DNA from: CAXQZM01 sp965229645
GTDB lineage: Bacteria; Pseudomonadota; Alphaproteobacteria; UBA7985
Length of the DNA stretch: 64,000 nucleotides
Direction: 5' to 3'
Assembly: GCA_965229645.1 (NCBI GenBank)
Contig: OZ245893.1
Location: 1,798,001-1,862,000 of the forward strand
Position numbers and translations under genes: made by a program. Of the stretch, positions 10,701 through 17,526 are shown one piece after another; position 1 is the first letter of the stretch, and each line of letters begins with the position of its first letter. A model generated the notes under the pieces. The model did not search any database. It had not been told where the DNA came from and saw nothing but the letters and a program-made list of their open reading frames with translations.

Positions 10701-13691
10701 AACAGCAATACTAACGAGGCTACCCTCACCCGCGACGTGGATTTTGAACAGCCGACGGGGGTGCTGAGCGCCAGCGATGGCCCGTTTAACGCAAGTTTCA
10801 CGGTTACGGTAACATTTTCTGAAACTGTGATCGGGTTTGATGAGACCAGCTTGGTTGTCATGGGCGGGAACGTTGGGAATTTTTCGACCGTTGCGGCTGA
10901 TTTGGGTCAGGGGATCGCGCAAGATAGCACTTATACCTTCTCCCTGATTCCTGCCCAGCCCGCGGATCAAGAGGATAGCGAGACCTTCGAGGTGACGATA
11001 GATATAAGCGAAAGCGTCGTGAGCGACACTGCGGGCAATCAGAACGTGGCTGCCGCCCAGTTAAGGCGGACCGTCGATTTGAAACGCCCTGCTGTCACCA
11101 GCTTGGCTTTGTCCGAGGGTTTTCGTGACCCAGTTGGGAGCAATTTTGAGGTCACAGTCGCGTTTTCGGAGGCGGTGTACAATTTAGAGGAGGGCGATAT
11201 CAGTGTTGACAACGGGTCGGTTGACCAGGGAACTTTGGCCAGTTCTGACAATCAAATCTATACCTTTGCCCTTACCCCCGAAACGAGTGGTGAGGTAAAG
11301 ATCAATATAGGCGCCAATGTGGCCGAAGACAGCGCAGGCAACGGCAATACGGCGGCAACGCAACTTGCGGTAAGCGCCGACATAGCAGACTTTGCTGTCA
11401 CACTCACGACCGAGGCCACGGGCCCTGTCAATCAGGCGTTCAAGGTCACCGCCGCCTTCGACAAACCCGCAGACGCTTTTACAGCAGACGATGTGGTCCT
11501 TAGCCAGGGCACGATTGAGGGCGGGATCACCGCGGTCGCAAACGCGCAGACCGATGGAACGGGTTACGCGGCGGTCTATGAGTTTTATGTCACTCCCCAA
11601 AACAACGGGACGGTAGAGGTTCGTTTGCCCGCAGGAATTGCGTTCGACAGCGTCGGCAACGCGAACCTAGCTTCCGATTCCTTATCGATCCAGGCCGATC
11701 TAACCCCGCCAAACCTGACGCTCGAGTTAGAAACCGCAAACAGCGTCAGTGACAGCTTCACCCTTCTTGCGACGTTCGATGAGGATGTCGTGGATTTTAC
11801 TGCCGATGACGTGAACGTGGTGTCAGGAGCGCTTCGGAGTCTTACCGCCAATTCCGAGGCCAAATATAGTCTTATCATTGATCCGGTCGCCAGCGACGAT
11901 GTGGCGGGGGATGAAAGCTTCGATGTGGAGGTGAGTGTCGGGGCGGGGGCGGCTCAAGACAGCGCTGGCAATGGCAGTACCGCCGCTGACATACGGATCA
12001 GTGTTGACCAAAACGCCCCCCAGGTCACCCTTAGCACTGCGGCAACAACGCCAGTTGAGGGCGCGTTCACCGTGACCGCTACGTTTTCAGAAACCCTTCA
12101 GGCGATGCCAGACGTCAGCTTTATCGACCTTAGCCATGGCCATATTTTAGGGGACTTTGCGGCGGCGGAGGACAGGCAGGCTTATACACTTGAGGTCATC
12201 CCGAACGGTGATGGGGATGTAAGTGTTCAGATGCTTGCTGGGGCGGCCCAGGATCTGGCGGGCAATAGCACAGCTGCCTCCAACGGTCTTAGCATCAGCG
12301 TGGCGGATGAGGTATCTGGGTTAGAATTTGTGGTGTCGCACTCGGACCTAAGCCTGGACGAAGGCGAAACCCAAACCCTAGCCCTCGCCTTGGGGGCCCG
12401 TCCCAGCGACGCTGTCACGGTGGATTTGGCCTCTTCTAACACCAACGTTCTAACAGTGACGGAGGCGCAGGTGGTCTTCGCGCCCGATGAATGGGACACG
12501 GCACAGAGTATCAGGATGACGGCGGCGGAAATCACAGGCGGGGGAGACCTCACGGCCGACTTTCGGCTGGTGGCATCGGGCGCGGAGTTTGATGGGCTAA
12601 GCCATTCGCTGGAAGTAACGGTTGAAAACAGCGACGCGGCCGATGGACTCGAGGGGGATACAGGCGCCCAAGCGAGCTCCATCGCCACCAGCGAAGTCAT
12701 GGGAAACCAGTTGGGGAAATTGGTCAGCGATGCGGTGACTGGGGGCCTATCGAGCGCGCTGTCACGCGCGACAGACTCCAATGACGACCTATTTTATGAG
12801 GAACAATTTGTTGATGACCTGCGTCTCTATCGGTTCGCCCAGCGCATGGGGAACGGGCAAGCCGAAGACCCTGCACCAGACTATCGCGGTCTCCACGTCC
12901 TCTCCGCCCGCGAGGGAAAAGGCGGGTTCTCCCTTGTGGATTGGTATTCCATTGGGCTTTCGTCGGCATCGATCGATGCCGAACTCCAGGGCGAAGGCGC
13001 CTATGCTTATGCCATGATCGGCAGCGAACTCACTAAGTCCGTCGGCGGCATCAGTGGCATATTATACGGCATTGAAACCTCAAGCTGGGACTATGAGACG
13101 GAGACCGATGTTGAGCGGTCGGGCCTGTCGCTTGGCTACTACGCAGCCATGGAAAGAGTCGGGCTGCTCTTTTCGGGCTCCTCGATTTTTACCTTTTCGC
13201 ACAATGATTTCACGAGCCTTGATGGGGCCAGTGGATCGGCAGGGTCTCGCCGGTTACTGCTTAAGGGGGAGGTCAGCGGGGAACGCGCCATCGGGGATCG
13301 GGGGGCAAAGCTCAAACCCTACGTCGATCTCATGTACGCAACCGAACGGGTGGAAGCGTTTGAGTTTTCTGACGGTACCCAATCAGGGGCCAGTACCATC
13401 AATCTCGGCCGCCTCGGCGTGGGCGTAGAATATAGGGCCCAAGCGCGCCCTGCGGGTGGGGAATTCCTGGTGCGCGGGGAGCTGAGTCAAGTCTTCGGGG
13501 CCAATAGTATCCAGTTGAGCGATGGGACCACATACAACCCCAACGAGGATCCCGTCGGTGCCGTGACCTTTGGGTGGATCGGCAAACCTGGCGCCAATTC
13601 GACCGCCCGTATTGAGCTGACTTTCGGCGAGCTAGGCAACGACGAAGCCGAGGAAGTTCGCCTCGATGGATCGGTCGATCGAGATTTTTAG
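4791..13691 (+). CDS. Giant autotransporter adhesin-like protein with BspA/DUF285 and Ig-like repeats
   Basis: A 2966-residue secreted surface protein. A long N-region and hydrophobic stretch ending in PARAQ form a signal peptide cleaved near residue 59. Then follow: seven SwmB/Big_5-like domains (motif LTFDE..V..GEG.I.IY), one at 60-160 and others at about 384-846 and 1065-1293; two DUF285 arrays (WDTSNV..M..MF motif) at about 237-383 and 848-1060; an invasin-like Ig domain (1296-1396); one fibronectin type III domain (1398-1484); ten tandem Big_12-like Ig repeats (motif F.VTATFS..V..F) at about 1484-2507; a linker; and a C-terminal beta-barrel of about 300 residues ending in Phe, as in type Va autotransporters. 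The start could be ATG 4791 or ATG 4821; neither has a good ribosome-binding site. Probable adhesion or biofilm role is inference. Confidence 0.88.
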   Translation: MLLGANPSSTMRCKWVRDQGTRGPRWRRSVALRAKPWALLLWLSLIAAGPMIATNPARAQGISLESVRSFYHSTDVDSIYPSFELEFSEEVKAGSGHIVVYDSAFGEEFERFSVTDPDDVVYLDSGYVHVTPRAVATFDSGRYYYFLIDEGAFVGANTSNTFPGIQKANEGEEEEWTYRRHAYDTARENCVVDDPAFASAHINGGTYLGKHSPCRGKLVLHSSDFEQAKSDTGLSGNTYEVGSIVDDVIEFFRPIDWHTSDVTDMSEYFAGADLSVSDGISGWETSNVTNMREMFRDFNGKAPTIAQWDTSSVRNFSGMFSGATEANINLADWDVSAATDMDHMFNGASIFYQDLSGWDVSGINGKPDGFDTDTLDIWTHDMKPNWTFYATSLSPATGSSDVDRSAVLVLNFNTTVEAGEGAIVLGIEGDATTTIDVTNQDLVTFSGSKVEITPASQLVDGASYYVTVESTAIVSSSEQDEDFLGLSGTEDWTFTTQTDTTAPSLGEDGSGSFTLAPANGATNVALDTDLVLTFDEYMALGSGDIEIYAGATKIQTIAVNATNVQISGAEVTIKLLDELPDQMEVSLIVPAGALTDTATNPNAFAGLAQGAWSFTTLTDSTSPQVLALSPDEEVITDLSPDLILTFDEEVARGEGQILIYQEADPNTPEQSLDVSSSAVGVEGSEVTIRLDQSLFDGVTYTVVIPEGAFQDTATDPNDFAGLAHGQWSFTTFADTTPPQVLTLSPAHKATIEDLNPKLLMSFDEAVVPGEGQILIYEGTDLRTPQQSLDVSSSAVVIAGTEVTVSLAQSLSAGPTYTIVVQEGTFQDTAYTPNGFAGLSLGEWTFTTGSWLGCTLDADEKSFLGRSGSCEGKLVVSQNDFSAVGGRSGGDATYLISDEDGKFYSPADWYTYNITDMTNYFKEAANFNEDISHWDTSNVEQMYGLFRSAAVFNADISGWDVSRVKNMSLMFYEATSFDQDISGWDVSRADDMMTMFAYASSFNQDISGWDVSNVDNMRYMFYGASIFNQDISSWNVEKVPEAPTYFDRDTSADWIDAHKPIWGTSGEATSPNLISRTPAHQSRDFANEGTFSLTFDEAVAAGEGAIRLYTSAGDVVQEFDVRSDLVVFEDAVVSFKPTEALYSNTAFYVLIDDTAITDATGNANAYAGISSVDGWTFTSDEANTTLSQMSPANGAGDVDLEADLILTFNQDVAPGTNGALKIYAPTGLFESFAMTDASVAFTGATVTVAPSSAFALDTTYYVQIDEGAIVGAVNATEVYEGISDTTSWRFTTTSRDSVSALNTTVEADPEVQDVGENVTVRVTAVGVSGAPVTGLNDQIELSGDLGLAGAQLENFVETFAGSGVYEASLTSSARGTLVVALTVGSTAVNDTATVQFLAPPDAPTGLSVRPEAGALNLSWTAPSASEPSVSDYEYSLDGTNYVATGSVATSVKVDNIANGTSHEVRVRAVNADGVSEESAAVSVPSVTLATSATGTVAGPFDVTATFSKAVEGFEASHIKLAGGTLVENSFSASGDGLSFDFSVLPNQDGSVSLDVDANSAQTSADGTGNTAAMTLTVAADVTAPTIDLQRTDTETGLVNTAFEVVAKFSEDVENFDREDIDVDKGAVTSFAVVSDRQYTFEVTPEAGDEVAEGPSFHVTIDIAEGSAQDLAGNDNVAATLSVEADTTPPTFELQAADSTYVTGQFTVSILLSEAVEGLEKEDLALVNAQLNGELTGAGQNYSFVLVPTADGTVEVSLSSGAFQDLAGNWNEMDASLERTADLTRPYVTQLGTEADTPVSDTFSVTVAFSEPIYDFFADTDIGLNAGTASNLVPVENSNAYTFDVTPTQLGEGTLEIWVTQASVVDVAGNSNEASDKLSVAYKVDSPTLGLSSDTSNPVNGDFAVTATFSKPVTSFEQGDVQVTNGSILEFAPDVLDDGDPVDVYTFMVRPSTHGETTRVYVGANVGFDSLGNSNTNEATLTRDVDFEQPTGVLSASDGPFNASFTVTVTFSETVIGFDETSLVVMGGNVGNFSTVAADLGQGIAQDSTYTFSLIPAQPADQEDSETFEVTIDISESVVSDTAGNQNVAAAQLRRTVDLKRPAVTSLALSEGFRDPVGSNFEVTVAFSEAVYNLEEGDISVDNGSVDQGTLASSDNQIYTFALTPETSGEVKINIGANVAEDSAGNGNTAATQLAVSADIADFAVTLTTEATGPVNQAFKVTAAFDKPADAFTADDVVLSQGTIEGGITAVANAQTDGTGYAAVYEFYVTPQNNGTVEVRLPAGIAFDSVGNANLASDSLSIQADLTPPNLTLELETANSVSDSFTLLATFDEDVVDFTADDVNVVSGALRSLTANSEAKYSLIIDPVASDDVAGDESFDVEVSVGAGAAQDSAGNGSTAADIRISVDQNAPQVTLSTAATTPVEGAFTVTATFSETLQAMPDVSFIDLSHGHILGDFAAAEDRQAYTLEVIPNGDGDVSVQMLAGAAQDLAGNSTAASNGLSISVADEVSGLEFVVSHSDLSLDEGETQTLALALGARPSDAVTVDLASSNTNVLTVTEAQVVFAPDEWDTAQSIRMTAAEITGGGDLTADFRLVASGAEFDGLSHSLEVTVENSDAADGLEGDTGAQASSIATSEVMGNQLGKLVSDAVTGGLSSALSRATDSNDDLFYEEQFVDDLRLYRFAQRMGNGQAEDPAPDYRGLHVLSAREGKGGFSLVDWYSIGLSSASIDAELQGEGAYAYAMIGSELTKSVGGISGILYGIETSSWDYETETDVERSGLSLGYYAAMERVGLLFSGSSIFTFSHNDFTSLDGASGSAGSRRLLLKGEVSGERAIGDRGAKLKPYVDLMYATERVEAFEFSDGTQSGASTINLGRLGVGVEYRAQARPAGGEFLVRGELSQVFGANSIQLSDGTTYNPNEDPVGAVTFGWIGKPGANSTARIELTFGELGNDEAEEVRLDGSVDRDF

Positions 13692-13777
13692 GGTCCGTGG
13701 AAACATGAATTAATATAGCCGAGGCGTTATAATCAGAGCTTAGAACAAATTATCAGACAAAAATTCGAATCACCATA

Positions 13778-13800
13778 AAAAGCCTAGACCATATTAGGCT
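13778..13800 (-). terminator. Intrinsic terminator of the LysR gene
   Basis: On the minus strand, AGCCTA and TAGGCT form a 6-bp stem with an 8-base loop followed by TTTTT. The LysR stop codon lies inside the stem. The autotransporter gene converges from the other side. Confidence 0.6.
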
Positions 13801-14729
13801 ATTGGCCCATGATTTGAACCAGGGGAATGGTTTTTATTCGCGCGCCTGCCCGCGACTGCATTTAAGGCCGACATGACCTGGGCAACGGAGGGGTCGAGTT
13901 GCTGGTGGGATTTTCGAAACATCCAGGTCATGCGTGTTACAGCACCGTCCAATACAATCGTCCGACATTTTGCGGGCAAAGCACACCCAGAAGCGATCGG
14001 CAAGATTGCTGCCCCGATGCCATATTCAACCATTCCCAGAACGGATACGACTTGATGGAATTCGTGCGCAGGCTGGAAAACACGACCATGCTGGGCGAAG
14101 GTTTGATCTGTTAAACGCCGCAGGCTGGTCCCAGGGGCTGAGCCGATCAGATCATAGTCCTTCAGCTCGCGCACATGAACGCGGCTGCGTTTGGCCAAAG
14201 GATGGTTTGGGCCGACCACGCAGCACAGCGCGTCGGACACCAACTTCTGCGCCACCAGGCCATCAAATTTCTCGTCGTCGGGGGAATCAAGACCGATGTC
14301 CGCGCGCTCCATCAGAATAGATTTTCGAATTTCTGGGCTCGGTTGGTCCATAACTTCAATCGATAGGTCGGGGAGGACGTGTTTGAGATAAGCCAACAAG
14401 GGGGCGATGATCTGACCCACTAGGCTAGGCAGAGACGCGATGATAATATGACCTCGATGCCCGCGCTTCCGCGCGTCAATCCGTTTGGTAGCGCGCAATT
14501 GGAAGGCCTCAAGTTGATTGGCATACGTTAGGAGTTCCTGGCCCATGGGGGTCAGGGAAACGGCCCGTGTATGGCGGTCAAAGATCTGAAAATCCACCCG
14601 ATCCTCTAAGTCCTGCACAAGACGACTGAGGGTGGGTTGGGAGATGCTGAGGCGTTCCGCAGCCCGACCAAAATGCGTTGTTTGGGCAAGGATTTGCAGG
14701 GCCTGAAGTTTCTTGCGCGGGATATCCAT
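13794..14729 (-). CDS. LysR-family transcriptional regulator
   Basis: 311-residue LysR regulator: N-terminal winged helix (FGRAAERLSISQPTLSRLVQDLE) and a C-terminal periplasmic-binding-type effector domain. It is divergent from the AtuA-like/TRAP operon, with only 72 bp between the starts and an inverted repeat in the gap, so it most likely controls that operon in response to its substrate. The C-terminal tail after about residue 295 is Asn/Ser/Gly-rich and poorly conserved. Effector unknown. Confidence 0.93.
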   Translation of the reverse strand: MDIPRKKLQALQILAQTTHFGRAAERLSISQPTLSRLVQDLEDRVDFQIFDRHTRAVSLTPMGQELLTYANQLEAFQLRATKRIDARKRGHRGHIIIASLPSLVGQIIAPLLAYLKHVLPDLSIEVMDQPSPEIRKSILMERADIGLDSPDDEKFDGLVAQKLVSDALCCVVGPNHPLAKRSRVHVRELKDYDLIGSAPGTSLRRLTDQTFAQHGRVFQPAHEFHQVVSVLGMVEYGIGAAILPIASGCALPAKCRTIVLDGAVTRMTWMFRKSHQQLDPSVAQVMSALNAVAGRRANKNHSPGSNHGPIA

Positions 14730-14734
14730 TCATG

Positions 14735-14756
14735 AAATGAATTAATTTATTCATTT
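14735..14756. promoter_or_regulatory. Inverted repeat in the LysR/AtuA divergent promoter
   Basis: Perfect 8-bp arms AAATGAAT and ATTCATTT separated by TAATTT, immediately upstream of the LysR start. An AT-rich dyad in a LysR divergent intergenic region is a likely regulator binding site, though LysR sites usually have a T-N11-A core, so another binder is possible. Confidence 0.55.
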
Positions 14757-14801
14757 TAAGTCAAGTAGTAAATGTGTGAAGTGGGGCATGGGAGGTCGCA
14801 A

Positions 14802-16034
14802 ATGCGCGAAGTTTATGTCAGCGTTGGGGCGGGATTTGAAAATGACCGCCGGGACTTGGGCACTATGGCGGTCCAGGCGCTAGCGCACTGTGACGGCCCG
14901 CGTTATCTGATTTTTGAGTGCCTGGCAGAGCGCACTTTGGCACGTCAAGTTTATGCAGGCGATGTGCAAGCCCAGATCGACCTGGCCGCCTCCTTCATCG
15001 GTCCTGTTTGGGAAGCGTGTAGGAGCCATGACATTCGCATCGTCACCAACGTCGGCGGGTTTTCGCCCGCCGCTGTCGCACGAGGGCTGCGGGAGACCCT
15101 GGGCCCGCTTCCCAAAATCGTGGCATCTATGGGGGACAATTTACCGATTGACCCGTCCGAGGCTACGACGACCTTGGCGCGCAACGTCTATTTGGGCGCC
15201 GATGGCATTGTCCAGGCGCTGCAAACAGGGGCGGATATTGTGCTCACAGGGCGGGTTGCCGACCCATCGTTGGTGGTTGGCCCCGTCGTGCATGAACTGG
15301 GCCTGGCAGCGGACCAGTACGACGCTCTGGCCACCGCCACTTTGGCGGGTCATCTGATTGAGTGCGGCACACAGGTAACGGGCGGATATTTTGCCGATCA
15401 AGACAAGGAAGTTCGCGGGTTGGAGGCAATTGGCCCCCCCGTTGCTGCGATCACCCGAGACCAAGTTGTCCTCAGAAAGCCTGTCGGCGGCGGGATGCTA
15501 AGCCGTGCGACGGTTGCCGAACAACTGCTCTACGAGGTTGATGATCCCGCGGCCTACATCACCCCCGACGTGGTTCTGGACTTGAGCCAAGTCACCATCG
15601 AAGAACGTCAAGATGGCAGCATCCAGCTGACAGGGGCCAAGGGCCGCGCCGCGCCGCAGCGGCTCAAGGCCTTGCGATTGTGTCACACAGGTTGGTTCGC
15701 AGAAGGGGAGATTTCCTACGTCGGGCAAACCAGCGCTTACAGAGGGCGCATGGCCAAAACTATCCTTGCCAAACGATTGCACCCGCAAGACCTCCGGTTG
15801 GAGTTGCATGAAGGAACCCTAGAGGGAGAAATATTTGCGCGATTGCGTCTTGCCATGCGTAGCGCGGATCAACACCAGGCACGCCATGCGGTCAATGAAC
15901 TTGAGGCACTTTACCTTGGGGGGCCTGCTGGCGGCGGCGGCGTGCGAGGGTCTGTCACCCCTCTGGTCGAAGCGGAAATAGAGTTTGTTGAGCGCGCCTC
16001 TATTCAACGGCCAAGCCTCGCGGTCGATCTATGA
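14802..16034 (+). CDS. AtuA-family (DUF1446) protein
   Basis: Belongs to the acyclic terpene utilisation AtuA/DUF1446 family. Conserved segments are visible: the N-terminal VSVGAGFENDR, IVTNVGGFSP, GADIVLTGRVADPSLV and ECGTQVTGGYF. The biochemical function of the family is not settled; members occur in catabolic clusters for terpenes and other organic acids. ATG at 14802 is chosen over ATG 14772 because GGAGG lies 6 bp upstream. Its stop overlaps the next start by ATGA. It is the first gene of an operon with a TRAP transporter, so it probably acts on the imported compound. Confidence 0.88.
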   Translation: MREVYVSVGAGFENDRRDLGTMAVQALAHCDGPRYLIFECLAERTLARQVYAGDVQAQIDLAASFIGPVWEACRSHDIRIVTNVGGFSPAAVARGLRETLGPLPKIVASMGDNLPIDPSEATTTLARNVYLGADGIVQALQTGADIVLTGRVADPSLVVGPVVHELGLAADQYDALATATLAGHLIECGTQVTGGYFADQDKEVRGLEAIGPPVAAITRDQVVLRKPVGGGMLSRATVAEQLLYEVDDPAAYITPDVVLDLSQVTIEERQDGSIQLTGAKGRAAPQRLKALRLCHTGWFAEGEISYVGQTSAYRGRMAKTILAKRLHPQDLRLELHEGTLEGEIFARLRLAMRSADQHQARHAVNELEALYLGGPAGGGGVRGSVTPLVEAEIEFVERASIQRPSLAVDL

Positions 16035-16366
16035 CCCGCCTGATCCCACTTCGCCGATTGGCCCACGGTCGCGCGGGCGATAAGAGTGATCGGTTGAATA
16101 TCTCTGTCATCGCCTGGAACGCGGATGATTTTGACCATCTGGTTGCCCATGTGACAGAAGAACACTGCGCTCAGGCGTTCAGCGCGCGCCCTTTGCGCGC
16201 CGTACGGCGCTATGTGTTGCCCAAACTTGGGGCCATGAACTTTGTTCTCGAAGGCGTTCTTGATGGCGGTGTCAACCGATCCCTGTATCTCGACCGACAC
16301 GGGAAGACTCTCTCTAGCCTGCTGTTTGATAGCCTGATCACCGCGCCAGAGGGGCATGATGACTAA
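16031..16366 (+). CDS. Small AtuA-associated protein
   Basis: 111 residues, similar to the small domain that is fused to or follows AtuA/DUF1446 proteins (signature around residues 8-30: LAHGRAGDKSDRLNISVIAW). Translationally coupled with the AtuA gene through ATGA, and it overlaps the start of dctQ by 11 bp. Probably a partner subunit of the AtuA-like protein. Function not known. Confidence 0.8.
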   Translation: MTRLIPLRRLAHGRAGDKSDRLNISVIAWNADDFDHLVAHVTEEHCAQAFSARPLRAVRRYVLPKLGAMNFVLEGVLDGGVNRSLYLDRHGKTLSSLLFDSLITAPEGHDD

Positions 16367-17192
16367 TATGATCGGCAACCTCAAACGATTCTTTGAGCGG
16401 CGACCGCGGCCTCCAGAACTGGTCGCAGCACCAGGCGAAAGCGTCTCGGGGAACAGGCAACTTGATCTGATACCAACAGCGATTGAAAATGACTCTTATG
16501 ATCGCTGGTATAAGGGCCGCGATGGCGGCCCCCGCAGCGGCCCCGAGAATAGTGGACACGCGCTTCGGGGTATAAGCGAAGGCCTCTTCGGAGGCGAAAC
16601 GCGAAGCGTTTCTGCCGTGAGACACAAAACGGCCAAAAGAGTGTCAACATTTTTAGCCGTTGGTATGATAGGCACTTTTTTGGGACGGGCGCTGATGAAC
16701 GTGTGCGCACTAGCCGTTCTTCTTATGATGTTTGCCATCGTCGCGCAGGTTGTGGCCAGCCGAATTGGCGTGACGACCGTGATTGATTTGGGTCGTGACT
16801 TACCTCTGTTTGGGACAGCCATCACCCTTAATTCCCTGACCGATCTGCAATGGTATCTGCTCGCCATGATTGCGCTTTTGCCTGCTGGTCTTGTTTGGCT
16901 GCGCGATGGCCATGTACGCGTGGATTTTATTTACAGCCGCCTTGGGAAGCGCCAGCAGGCACTTATCGATATTCTCTGTCTGTTGATCTTTACCCTCCCC
17001 TTTCTGCTCATGATCATTCCCGATTCATGGGAAATCATGCAACAAGCCTTTGCGCGGGGGGAAAAATCGACCAATGGCGGGCTAACCGATCGCTATTTAG
17101 CGCGCGCCGTTTTGCCAGTTGGGCTCAGCCTCCTGCTGTTCGCAAGCCTGCGTGAGGCCTGGAGAATCCTAAGGCCAGCGGCGAAAAAATGA
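16356..17192 (+). CDS. dctQ: TRAP transporter small permease DctQ with in-frame MITE insertion
   Basis: Small membrane subunit (four transmembrane segments) of a tripartite ATP-independent importer. At 278 residues it is about 70-100 longer than usual. The excess is a MITE copy at 16471-16665: 195 bp plus a TGA target duplication adds exactly 66 codons. Removing it restores RQLDLIGTFLGRALMNV leading straight into the first membrane helix. Start ATG 16356 has an AGGGG site and overlaps the previous gene. An internal ATG at 16665, on the repeat edge, is an alternative start but lacks a Shine-Dalgarno sequence. The last five codons and the stop lie in a second repeat copy (R3). Confidence 0.9.
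   Translation: MMTNMIGNLKRFFERRPRPPELVAAPGESVSGNRQLDLIPTAIENDSYDRWYKGRDGGPRSGPENSGHALRGISEGLFGGETRSVSAVRHKTAKRVSTFLAVGMIGTFLGRALMNVCALAVLLMMFAIVAQVVASRIGVTTVIDLGRDLPLFGTAITLNSLTDLQWYLLAMIALLPAGLVWLRDGHVRVDFIYSRLGKRQQALIDILCLLIFTLPFLLMIIPDSWEIMQQAFARGEKSTNGGLTDRYLARAVLPVGLSLLLFASLREAWRILRPAAKK
16471..16665 (+). repeat. MITE copy R2 inserted in frame within dctQ
   Basis: TACCAACAGCG ... AGCCGTTGGTA, 195 bp, with perfect TGA duplications at 16468-16470 and 16666-16668. It has the family hairpins: the left terminal hairpin closing with ATCGCTGGTAT, GGGCCGC/GCGGCCC, CCCCGAG/TTCGGGG, GAAACGC/GCGTTTC, and the right terminal hairpin. It is open in the dctQ frame throughout. Confidence 0.93.
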
Positions 17193-17507
17193 CTCTTTAC
17201 CGCTTCTATAGAGGCCACGACAGTAGCCACTCAAGCGGGCTCCAAGTCCGAAGGGCGCAGGGAACGCCCGCGCTCCAAGCAGTTGGGCTCCAAGTCCGAA
17301 GGGCGCAGGGAACGCCCGCGCTCCAAGCAGTTGGGCTCCAAGCCCGAAGGGCGCAGGGAACGCCCGCGCTCCAAACGCGCGGCTTCGAGATCAGCGAACA
17401 AGCGCCTGGGTGTATAGGCGAAGGTCCCGTTGGAGGAGAAACGCGAAGCGTTTCTGCCGCGAGAAAAGTAGCGACCCGAAAGATGTCGATTTTTAAGGTC
17501 GTTGGTA
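17172..17507 (+). repeat. MITE copy R3 between dctQ and dctM with three 48-bp modules
   Basis: Degenerate left end (GGCCAGCGGCGAA...ATGACTCTT) provides the final codons and stop of dctQ. Right end GTTGGTAT ends 20 bp before dctM. The centre carries three tandem 48-bp modules starting near 17229, 17281 and 17329 with core CGAAGGGCGCAGGGAACGCC. The array is open in one frame (16 residues per unit), but this is not evidence of a gene. Confidence 0.85.
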
Positions 17508-17526
17508 TCGGACAGGGCACGCTCCT

